Below are positions 38,296-49,900 of a DNA stretch of 64,000 nucleotides, piece after piece. The position numbers were made by a program, and so were the translations under genes. The stretch is from the NCBI GenBank assembly GCA_002943765.1, contig PQWQ01000010.1, positions 1,490,501 to 1,554,500 of the forward strand, written 5' to 3'. Numbering within the stretch: the stretch's first letter is position 1; every line of letters begins with the position of its first letter. The DNA comes from Psoroptes ovis. Taxonomy: Eukaryota; Arthropoda; Arachnida; Sarcoptiformes; Psoroptidae. The notes beneath the pieces were generated by a model that was given only the letters and a program-made list of their open reading frames with translations, did no database searches and was not told the DNA's origin.

Positions 38296-38307
38296 TACGG
38301 TAAGTAT
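38296..38307 (+). other. Strong splice-donor match (ACG then GTAAGTATC)
   Basis: The sequence at 38300 is GTAAGTAT preceded by CTACG, close to the ideal donor. The coding frame that would run into it is open for only about 48 codons. It would therefore more likely end a non-coding 5' exon, perhaps of the innexin locus, joined to an acceptor such as the AATAG at 38825-38829 or one nearer 40914 (GCGCAG). It is a single-site motif and could be chance. Confidence 0.3.
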
Positions 38308-38743
38308 CTTGAAAATTTTGAATTTGAATCTATTTTAATTGTTTCTCTTTGATTCTATGTTCACAAACACCCACACACACACACAGTGCTGCCATATTAC
38401 ACTGCCGATTTTTATTCAGTGAATTCATTCTCTGTATATTTTTTCTGAAAATAAAATTTTCAAGAATCTTCAAGAATAAATAAATAAACGTGGAAAAACA
38501 AAATAAGCGTCCATCGAAGAAAAAAAAATTGAAATAGAATCCAAAAAAATAAAAATTCAAACAAAAAGAATCATACGCACACCCAACATTGAATGATAAT
38601 AAGCATTGAATTTTGATATTTAAAAAAAAAATTCTTATCATTTCATTTAATTCTGAATTTTTCAGTATTTGCGTGTGTGTGTTAATGTGTTTTTATTTCA
38701 TTTATTTTTTTATTATTATTATTATTATCATTATTTGTCGTAA

Positions 38744-40983
38744 AAATTTTGTGTTTTCATTTATATTATTATTAATGTATATCATTTCAATCATTACCTT
38801 TGTAAAAAACGTCGGTGTGATTGGAATAGTGAAGAAAATTTTTCCGCCACGGCCTTGTTCAATGAAAAATCGGATAAAATTGACGGTATAACCGGCAATA
38901 ATCAAAACACGATTGAGAATTCATCACAACCTTCATCATCATCTTCATCATCCTCATCATCATCATCCTCTTCATCTTCATCATCTTCATCATTGCCATT
39001 GACATCATCATCATCGACATTACCATCATCATTAAACGTCATCAATTCGTCTCATAATCATCATATTCATAATTTACATTATAATAATCGAGTAATATCA
39101 TCACCATCATCATCATCATCATCGATACAACAATCAACCGCCACCATTATTACATCACCAACAACAATAATAGCATCAACAACATCGATTAATACTACTG
39201 CTACGGTCACTGCCGCTGCTGTTGTCCCATCCACTGTTACCATTCCATCAAATTCTTCAATAACATCAACATTAACAACAATAACAACCAATCAACAACA
39301 ACCAAAATCGATTGATCGCCAAGAACAACAACCAGCGCCAATCGATTATTTTGAAAAACTCCCTCCACCACCGCCATTGTTTTCAACATCATCATTATCA
39401 TCAACTGAAGAAATTATCGTTATTCTTGACGATAGTAATCTACAAAAATCATCAACATCATCATCGATTAAATCCGGCAGCAAACAGCAAGCCGGTGAAA
39501 GTGTTAAACTACAAACATTTAATTATTCATCTTCATCATCATCATCATTATCTTGCGATAGCACCCGAAATAGTGCTGCAGGTTCAGGTAAAAGTGGTAA
39601 CAGTAATCATAGTGTTTCAACACAACAAATTCGGCTTTCGAGCCGATCATCATTATCATTATCAAGTAATCCGGCTAGTGTGAGCAGCAATAGCAGTGGA
39701 AGTAGTGCTAAAAGTATTAAAAGTTGTTGTTCCGCACATGAGTGCGGCGAATGTAATCGTCGTTCATTATCATTGTCAGCATATCATCATCATCATCGTG
39801 GTCATCGTAATAATAATAATAACAGCAATATTATTATTGAAGATTCTTGTTTCAGTAGTACAAGTAATCTATTATCAACATCATCATTATCATCATCACA
39901 GCGAAAACAACGACAAAAACCTCAACAACAACAACAACAACGTTCAAAATCATCATCAAATAATAATAGTCAAACAAAATCAATTGAACATTTTGAATCA
40001 AATAAACAATTATCGATTGATAGAAATTTACGACAACAAACGAAACAATTGCGAAAAGTGAGCTTTCCATTTACAATATTTCAACAAATTTTATCAAAAT
40101 TCAGACCAATCACAACATTTGAAACTGTTTCATCAAATGTTGATGTAGCAACATCATCATTATTAGCAACTGATTGCGATCAATTGGTTGATAATAATAA
40201 TAGTATCTTACCAATACCAACACCAGAAATTCATATCGATAATTTACAATCAACAGAATTATCATTGAATAATAATAATAATAATAATAATCAATCACCA
40301 TCAAAAGAATCATCATTATCACATAATACAACAACTGTATTAACAGCGACAGCTGTTAATCATCCATTAAGATCATCAGAATCAATTCTTTTACAAAATT
40401 CTCAACATCAACAGCAGCAACAACATCAACAACAATTCAGTTATAATTATTATTATCATCAACCAACATCATCATCATCATCTGCAGCAGCAGCATTACG
40501 TTTTCATCAACAATCATTTCATCGAAAATCATCATCACATCATCATCATAATTATCGCCGTTATTATAATCATCAAAATAATCGTTTAAATTATTATAAT
40601 CAATATTATTATTATTATTATCAAAATCAATATAATTATAATAATCACGTAAACGATAATAATAATAATCCATTTCTTACAGCATTCACATCGACAACAT
40701 CAGCTACAGCAAGATCAATAACACCAATACAACAACAACAAACATTATCACCATTCATACCGAATCATTATCAATCATTGAAATCATTGAAACAACAATC
40801 ATCTTCACAGTTACAATTACAACAACAAGAACAACAACAAAAACAACAACAACAACAGCAACAACAACCACAACCACCATATTCATTATTTTTACCGGTG
40901 CTGGATTTGCGCAGGGGCGTTTCGGCCGTACCTAGCTCAAGACACGAGCCAAATACGATGTCTTTCCTTTTCCGCTTAGTGCA
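38744..40983 (+). CDS. Long Ser/Gln/Asn/His-rich open exon, in frame with innexin
   Basis: The frame is open from just after a TAA at 38741 through the innexin ATG, with no stop in about 738 codons before that ATG. The protein is low complexity: poly-Ser (TCA) near 38930-39000, Gln/Asn/His tracts, and Tyr/His/Asn-rich stretches near 40440-40650. It also has ordinary-looking segments such as DYFEKLPPPPPLFSTS, CCSAHECGECNRRSLS and RKVSFPFTIFQQILSKFRP. Mixed synonymous codons there (GGT, AGT, GCC) suggest real coding and not only a repeat. The frame has no ATG until the innexin start at 40958, so an upstream exon or a non-AUG start would be needed. It could be an N-terminal extension of an innexin isoform, the last exon of another gene ending at the TGA of 40996, or a repeat-derived 5' leader. 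I see no known domain. Confidence 0.5.
40958..40983 (+). CDS. Innexin coding exon 1 (short-form N-terminus)
   Basis: ATG at 40958 encodes MSFLFRLV plus two bases (CA). It is followed by the donor GTATGT at 40984. Joined to the next exon, the split codon becomes CAA (Gln), and the frame runs into FHDLIGGIHVPVDD. The resulting N-terminus puts the conserved Asp-Asp pair at residues 22-23, where the family expects it. This is why I chose this ATG as the start. It is also the only ATG in frame in the roughly 740 preceding open codons, so the short form is the simplest model. If the intron is not removed, the frame stops at a TGA ending at 40996. Confidence 0.75.
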
Positions 40984-43900
40984 GTATGTATTCTGATAAT
41001 TTCTATTTTGATCTCGATATTGCATAATTCAATTCGATTCACTTTTTTTAACGGATTCAATTATATTTTGAATATTAAAATCAAATGAAAATATTTTTAA
41101 AAAAATATTTTTTTTTTCAAAAATATTTCACCATTAAAAACTTTTTCATATTTTTTTTTTTTTTGTTTTTGCATAATGATTTTTGTGTTTTTCAATTTTT
41201 TTTTTTTTTTGATCATTATTTTAAATTATTTAGATTATTTCTCATATAAAAATATTTGTTTGAATATGATTTTGTTTTATTTTCAATTATCACAACTTTG
41301 AATATTTTTTTTCATTCATATAATTCAATATAATTGATATTACTTTCTTGGCTATAATGAAATTCAATTTTTTTTCTTTTTTGTTTATCATTTAATTTTT
41401 CAAAGTTTCACTTTAAAAAAAAATTAGATCAAAGATTTAGAAAATGATTAAATGTAAAGAATAGTTCCATAGATTTTCTCATTGATTTGATTTATTTTTT
41501 TATTTATTCTTATTAGATGCTATCATTGATTTATTTATTTATTTTTTGAATTTTGAATTTTATTTTTTCAATTTATTTCTTTGATGATGCACCAACCAAT
41601 GATTTGTCGGAAAAAAAATCCTCCATAGCATAGACACAAAAAAAAGCACAAAAATGCTTCACAAAAAGTAAACAATCATAGGCATATGACCACCAACAAA
41701 TATATGTGTGTGTATACAACAATTGTATACAAAATTACAAAATGTCAAAGTTCAAAGTTTGCTTCAATTTTTTTTTTTCATTCGCTTATTATACGCTTTT
41801 AATCTCTTTTATTTGAGTTGCGCTTAGCTTTGTCTTGAGGAGAGATATGTTGAATTTTGAAATTCCAATTTTGTTAAATTGTGATTATGCTTCGCAATTT
41901 GATTTTAAATGAAAAAATCAATGAAAATTCAATAGGAATACCGTTCATTTCATGTTACAATTCAATGGCTTTGTTTATTTATTTGTGTTTTTTTCTCCTT
42001 CCGTTTCATCGCTTTGAATTTCGCTTGAAATTTTTCTTTTTCTGGTCATTCACCGGTTTTTGCTTTGAAGCTATGAGCAGCCTAACAGCAGCTTTTTTTG
42101 CGTTCAGATTTGCTTACGCTTCGTTTTGTTGCTTTGTTCTTCGGTATGATATAATGCTTCTGTATGTTCCAATTAAGAATTCATTTCTTCACCAATAAAA
42201 TCAAATTTAAAAGAAATTTGATTGAAAAACACATTTTTTTTCTTCAAAAAAAAAATGTTAACCAAACAATTTTTCTTCTTTGTTTTTTTTCGATATATTT
42301 CCAATTCATACTTCTTCATTTATTCAACAATGAATTTTTCCTTTTTGAATATATAATCGACATAAATCGATACGATGGGCTGGCAACCGAAAAAATAAAA
42401 ATCGAAACAACACAGAAATATCGGAATCGTATATTTTTAAAATAATTGAATAATAATTACATTTACATTCATTCATTGATTGGTCATCAATAATTAATCT
42501 TAATCAAATAATAATCAAAGACTTTTCTTTTTCGCTTTCAAATATTCGAGCTTTTTACAACACCACTGGTCAACCATCGCTGTTCATCATCATTGGTCAT
42601 CATACAGTCATCTAGTCACAGTCATAGTCAGTCATTCAATCAGCCATCGATCATCAATCGATCGGTCGACAAACTCGACAAAATTAATTTGAAATTAATC
42701 ATTTTTTTGCTTGATGTTTGGACTGGTCAAAATAAACCAGAATTTCTAGGATTCGTGTTCATAAACTGATCGAAAATTGAATAATTTTATCAAAAATATC
42801 AAAAGTAATACAAATCATTATACAAACCAAATTAGAGAAGAAATCTTCGAAAAAAAAACAATGTTAAGCCGACATCAAAATCATGCAACGGCATCATTTC
42901 ACAATATGTTATTGAAATTGGAAGAAACAAATTCTTTGTAGGTTCAACTTTTTGAAAAAATAAACATTTGTTTCCAAAATTCAAAGCCAATGAATGTGAT
43001 TGAATGAAATTGAATAATTGAATTGAATGAAATTAAATTGAATCGAATGGAATTTAATTTTGTTTAATTTTTTAATTGAATTTTTGTCAAAAAAAGAAAA
43101 ATTTTTTCGTTTTCAAAGAATCGTGTTGGCTTCAAGAAAATTCATGAAATTATCTTTGAAAAAAAAATGCTTCAATTCATTATGTTCAAGCGCTTTTGTG
43201 CATGCATTTTATTTTTGCTTTATTTCTATGTATTCATTTTACGCTTGTTTTATATGGCTTTGTTCGAGTAATGATAATGGCGCAATGATAATGATGATAA
43301 TAATAATAATAATATTGAATAGAAATTGAATTCAAGCGCTTCATTTTTCATTTTTTTTTTTTTTTTTTTGAAAATCGATAATCAATCGTGTGTGTCTTAA
43401 GAATGAATGTGGAAAATGAGAAAAAGTTTGTGGTAAAAATTGAAATGAAAATCAAATTAAATGAAATTATCCGTGTATCCAAAAGATTTGTGAATGAATG
43501 AAGAGTATGAGACTATAGGAATAGGAATAAGACAATCGGAGAGAGAGCATCTAAAAGACAATCGAAGAATAAAAAAATCCAATTAAGAAACGAAGCGAAT
43601 CCGATTCACAATCGGTCTCCGAATTATAGCAATGAAATGAAACAAAAGAGTACCATGTGTGTTTGTGTACCATAATGGTACCAGAAGATGCTTGAAAATT
43701 AAAAAAGAAAAAACTTTCAAAAATTTTAATTTCAAATTAATTTCTTTAAAAGTTGGAAAATGAAAAGAATTGGATTTTTTTTTCTCATTTCAAACCGTCT
43801 TTTCTCCTCAGTCTCAAAGCGTTTCATCATTTCATTTCAATTCATTTCACATTTCGAGGTTTCATTTGAGGACCAAATGTGTGGCAGAAAATAGAAGATG

Positions 43901-46900
43901 ATACCAGATTCAGTTAGTTGTTTCAGCCCTTTCAAATTATTTTTTCTATGAAAGAAAAAATAACGAAAAATCTGTGTGTTTCAAAGTTTTTTCTTTTTTT
44001 GAAAAAAAGTTGGCAAAAAATTTTAATTTTTCTCCTTTTTTTTATGAAAATTTGTTGGTTGTCCGAAAAGTCGTTGCCGTTTTTTAACATGAATCATCAT
44101 TGACTTTGCATTGATTCAATAGTCAAGAACTTTTCGGACAATCCAATTTCTCAATATTTTCATTTTTTATGATAATCATTTATTATGATCATTATTGATT
44201 CACACATGAAACGAAATGAAAAAAAAATTTTTTCATAAAAATTTTTCGTTCCTTTCATTTCGTTTCGGCTGAATTGAATCACAAACTGAGAGATTCATCA
44301 TCATCATCATCACAGATGCCGAACAATTTAATGTTATTGCTGTATGCACAAACTTTTGGTGAATATGATGATGATGATGATGATGGTGAGTGTGCATAAT
44401 GTGTGTGGCAAACACACACGCAAACAAATGAGCAAACGAAATTTCTCATTAATAAGAAATATTGAAACACAACACGCGTGAATAATAAGCGAGAAACGCA
44501 CCGTGAAACGCACACACACACACAAATCATTTATAATTGGTTTGACAATTAAATTTAAATTTATTTCACCTCTTTTTTTTTGACAAATTTTGAAATTATT
44601 TCAAATTATTTTCCATTATAATTTCAAAGGAGAAATAGGAGGAAAGATTCTTGAAATAAAATTTACGATCACCAAAATGATATATGTTTGAATTTGAAAA
44701 TTTGAAAAAAAATTTGAAAAAAAATTTGAAAAAAAAATTCAAAAATTCCACATGGTTTCAATCTCATTGATCTGATTAGTGAGAGTTAAATTGCAATTTT
44801 TGGGCCAACTTTTAGCATTTTTTGGCATACCCCTTCATTTTCAACCCTTTGAAACCTTTTTTTTTGAGAATTTTCAAGAAATACATTTCGCATTCCCATA
44901 GGTATTACACTTTACGATTGATTTGATTCGCTTTTTGGTTTTTTTTTTGGATTTCATCTCTAGTTTCTTATATTTCGAATTCCTTTGATTGAAAATTCAA
45001 TCTGGATTCCGTTGATTCCCTAGGTGTATGCCTGTGTGTGTGTGTGTGTGTGTCTGCGAGAAAGACAGTAAGAAGGTGATTAAGAGCTGAGAAAATTTCT
45101 TCGAATTCTCGGAAAAAAATTCTTGAATTTTAAATTTTTTTAATTTTTTATGCTTCGAAATGCTTCAAAATGCTTTGAATTCAATTTAGAAATGCTTTGA
45201 ATTGTGAAATTTGATTTGTGGCTGATGCTGCTGTTGCTGCTTATGTATATCAATGCTTATGGCTGTGTCGTTTTCGGGGGCTTTAAATTGTGGCTTATGT
45301 TGTTGATTGGATTTTTTTTATTTTTAGAAATTTTGCTTAAATTAATTTCACGCAAAAATTATTCTCCTTGGTTCGGTGCTATCATCATCAGTGTTGTTGT
45401 TGTTGTTGTCGTTGATTTGAAATTTTGCATTTTGCTTGATTTTATTTATTTTAATTTTTCTCAAATTTTCACACCGCATATTTGAAATTTATTCAAAATT
45501 ATTCAAATTATTAAAGGAGATATTTGATTAAATTAAATGAAATTTTAGATTTTCAGAATGCAATTTTTGTACGTAGTTTATTATTTATTTCAATGAAAAA
45601 AAATTAATTTAAATCAAGAAATTTGAAAATTTTCAATTTAAAATTGCAAAATTTGAATAAATTTTATTGAAAAAAATAGAAAATTGTTAGATTTAAAACT
45701 AGATTCACTATTTGTAAATGAATATTTTTAATTTTTTTTTTTTGGAAATTTTCAATCAAAAATTTGATTGAACAACTTATGATATGATTATTATTAATTA
45801 TTATTAATAATTTATTCAATATTTTTTTTTCCTGATTCAAAACAAAACAAACAAACAAACAAAAAACAATAAAAATTTCCATACACACACACACAAACAA
45901 ATATATAGATTTCACGATTTGATTGGCGGAATACATGTTCCGGTCGATGATGGTGTCGATAAATTAAACCGGAAATATACATTACTTGTCTTCCTATTTT
46001 TAGCATTACCAATATTTACAAAACAATACATTGGTGATCCAATTGAATGTTTTACGCCAACATATTTTACTGAACCACAGGCACGTTATGTTAATTCATA
46101 TTGTTGGACAGCATCAACATATTATTTGGTTGCAGCTGAAGCTGAAGAAGAAGATTATGAAAGTTTTACTGGTCAGGTATGTGCTCGAGTTTTTTTTTTT
46201 TTTTTTGAAATTGTTCTTTTTGAAATGAAAATTCTGAATCATATATCACTATTACAAACATGTTCACAAACAATGAGATAAATGAACAAATAAATGAAAT
46301 GAAAAAAAAACAAAAATAAATTAATCATTTGATGGATCGATTTGATCAATCAAATTTAATGAAACAAAACAAAAAAAAACGAACGAGAGAAAAAAATAAA
46401 GAAATCAATTTGTTCAAATTGAATTCAAAATCGAAAGAAAATAATAATAATAATAAAATAATAGAAATGAATAGGAGAATTGAAAGGCAATCAAACAAAC
46501 AAACAAATAATAAAAGCAAAAGTCAAAAATATTTCTATTCTTGAAATTGAATTGTAATAAGCGAAAGCGAAAAAAGAAATTCTCCAAAGCAAAGAAGAAA
46601 AGCCAATCAATGTTTGTTTGTTTGTTTGATTATTTGTTCAATTATATAATTCATAATAATAGTAATAATGATATTGATGAAAATAATGAAAAATAGAATA
46701 ATAAAAAATAAAACTTTTATTTTTCGATCAAACAAACAAAAACAAAATGAAATTAGGTCATCATCATCATCATCATCATCAAATTCAAATTGAATTTCAA
46801 ATTCAATTTCGATGATATTTCAATGATAAATCATTCATCATCATTAAATTCATTCAATTGATTCCACCGAATTCAAGTTTGATGATGAATTTTTCACTTC

Positions 46901-49900
46901 TTATTTTCTCCGTGTCATTTTTGACATTATTCAATCATTTCTTTCGTACATTTGCACTTGTAATTATTGTTTTCCATAATTTCTTTCAAATTAGGGCCGA
47001 GTTCTGGTCAAATTCTGTTCGAGTTTTGGCCGAGTTCTGGTCCAGTTATGGTCAAAATTTTTCTTGAAAATTCCAAGAAATTTTCAAGAAAAAATTATGA
47101 ATTCCTTAAAATTCTCAAATATTTGAATATTTTTCTAAAGAAATTATTTTTTTTTCAGAGAAAATATTTTGCAAAATATCTTTTGCAATTTCTTCATTCA
47201 TTCAAAAATTGAACCAATTTTTGAATTGAATCAATGTGAAAACAAAAACTGTTTACTTTTGTATCTATCTGTGTTTGGCAAAATTTTGTTCATTGAAATT
47301 TTGTTTTTAAAAAATTTTCGGCCAAATTTTCTTCCATTCATTTTTTTTTTCTGAATAAAAAACAAAAACAAATAAGCAAATAATGAAATTTCAAAGGCAA
47401 CGGCGAGAGAGAAATGGAGAGAGATAGGGAAAAATGAAAATACATAGTGGGAACAGCGGAAAATGTTCAAAATTTTAAATTTCCACAGAATTTCACCGAA
47501 ATTTCCCCTAAAAAATTTCATCGAAAGTTTCACCATTGACCATTTGATGATTGAAAGAAAGCAAAGCTGAACGAATGTTGAATAATAATAACGAATTCTC
47601 CAAAACGATTTCCAACGAATGGCAAATTGTTTTTGGTGTGCTGAAAATCAACAAAACAAAACAAAGCGTAGAAAAAAAAATTCATAAATTTCATTATTTT
47701 TTGTTTGAATATTCTTTCAAATATTTTCATTTTTCAAAAAAATGAAATAAAAAAGTGAAATTTTGAGAAATTGGCATATGATTTCTCTCCGTGTTTTGCA
47801 TTTGATTTTTTTTTTTTTTTGTTGTTTGTTTGATTTCATTTGGTGAATGCAATAAATATGAAATTTTTTGAAAAATTTGAAATGAAATGAAAATCAAATT
47901 TTTTTCTTTGCTCAGTTTTGAATTGAAATCAAATTTTTCTTCAAAATGAAATTTGTCAAAATGTTTCGATTTGAATTGTCAATTGTCAATTGTCTATGTA
48001 TGTTGGTGAAAGAATTGTTTCACAGAAGAAAAAAATTGTGAAAATTAAATGAAATTTATGACAAAATTGATGCAAATATTAATAATAATAATAATGGCAA
48101 TAATGATAGCAAGCAAACAAAAAAGGAAATTCAATTGAATTTGTCAAAATGTTTTTTTGGAATCAATTTTTTCTATTTTTTATTTTTTTGAATATTCAAA
48201 CATTTCATTTGAAAACTCATTTGAAACTCATGTGTAAATTTGATAATCGAAATTGATTTGACAAAAACAATTTCTGAATTTTGTGAATACAATATTTTTT
48301 TTTTTTTTTTTTTGAATGGAAAAAAACCGAGCAAATTGAATTGCTTGAAATGAATCGAAATTTCCGAACCGAAATTTCCCAAAATTTCCGTGAAATCTTG
48401 ATGATTCATAATGATATTCGATTCACTTTTTTTTGTACATTCAAATTTTTATACAAATTTTATTTACAGGTATTTGATTTACAATTTTTTTTTTCATTTT
48501 CCGCGAAAAATTCACACAATTTTCAAATCACAAAAGCAAAGCGAAATTATTATTTTCATTTTGAATTATGAAAATTACAATGAAAATCAATTTATTTCTT
48601 TATGATAATTTTCGTTCATGATAATAGACTCGCGGTATCACTATCACTAATGATGATGATGATGATGATGATGATGACGATGATAATAACACAATGAGTT
48701 TAATGAAGCGAGAATATGTAAAACCGAGAAAAAAAGTATGAAAAAAAAATTTCTCGAAATTAACGGGAAATAATGCGGCAATTTTGGCAGTTATCGCGTA
48801 TTGTGAAACTTGGGCCTAGAATATTTTTTTGAATAAATTGTTGAAATTTTGTGTGAAAAAATTTGAGAAAAATTAATTTATGCAAGTTTCATCCGAATCA
48901 ACTTTTTTTTGAAACGAAATTTTGAATTTGAATTCCACTTTTTTCAAACATATTTTGACTGATTATAATTAAAATTTGTTTCGAAAAAAATTTGAAAAAT
49001 TCCCTTATTATTCATTCATCATTCATTCAAAAGTGTTGAAAGTATGTTGACCAATGTTCATGATTTCTCAAAGTTGATTCGAAGGTATATAATTATTATT
49101 TTGCTTTTGTGTATCATTCGCTTTGGTTCAAGTCTTTGGTCCAAAAATCTCGCACTCAAAAATTTTCATTCAAAAATGCTTAGAAAATTATTGATGATTT
49201 ATGGCAGTGAAGCCAACATTTTTTGGTTCCTCATTAAATCATTTTGTGTAATAATTATTATTATCATCACACGCACATCACAACACAGTCAGTAAACACC
49301 TAGTAATTAAATATTTTTGAAAATTTTCAAGCTTTAAAATGTCTGAAATTCGGCCAAATTATTATCAGTCAAGGATTTTCAAGGACCCAAGAATATTCAT
49401 AAAAAAAAATTCAACTAAAAATTGGAACATTTGAAAGACACATAAAAGTGTTTAAAGCATTTGGATTTTTCTGCTAAAAATGATCGTTTATTTTCCGAAC
49501 TCTCTACAAGAAAACATTTAAATTGCCAAGATCTTTGCTTTGAACAAAGAAAAATATATATCTGTCTAGGGTCCATAAATTTTATTTTGAAAAAGTTCTT
49601 TCGAAAATCAATTGCCAAATTTGGCAAATGGTAAATTTATAGTCTTTTTGTCTTTGTCTCTCAATCACCAACGTATCGTGGTGTTTCGGTCAAGAGTATT
49701 TGTATGTATTTGGAAGAAATTGTTTGAAAAACAGATGTTTTTCGTTGATTTTTTTTTCTTTGTATTGGAAAAAAAATTGAAGAAATAAAAGTAAAATAAA
49801 CGATAATGATAATAATTTATGCTCATAAGTGTCATCATTAAGATTTTTCTTATTTTATTTTTCTTCTAATATCATTTTTGATTGTTTTGAATAGAAGAGA

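Larger units (their letters stand above)
40984..45908 (+). other. Innexin intron 1 (about 4.9 kb)
   Basis: GTATGT donor and ATATAG acceptor, phase 2. The sequence is T/A-rich, with poly-T runs at 41150-41215. It contains a possible alternative first exon (42861-42937), a mariner-type MITE (44055-44146), a 12-bp tandem repeat near 44701, (TG)n at 45035-45052, and a hydrophobic open frame at 45204-45485. That frame starts on GTG and looks like chance: its opposite strand reads as CAA/Gln-type repeats. Confidence 0.85.

Noticed and set aside
39312..40061. Second-frame ORFs (123 and 121 codons) inside the Ser-rich exon
   Set aside because: They are shadows of TCA/CAA/AAT triplet repeats. The first frame is continuous over the whole block and joins the innexin.
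45204..45485. Hydrophobic 93-codon frame in innexin intron 1
   Set aside because: It starts on GTG, and its Leu/Val runs come from CTG/TTG repeats. It sits inside an intron without supporting signals, and the opposite strand reads equally well as Gln-rich sequence.
48757..48819. Short GC-richer patch reading LTGNNAAILAVIAYCETWA then stop
   Set aside because: The open frame is only about 20 codons, with no acceptor directly before it and no partner; left as unexplained intronic sequence.
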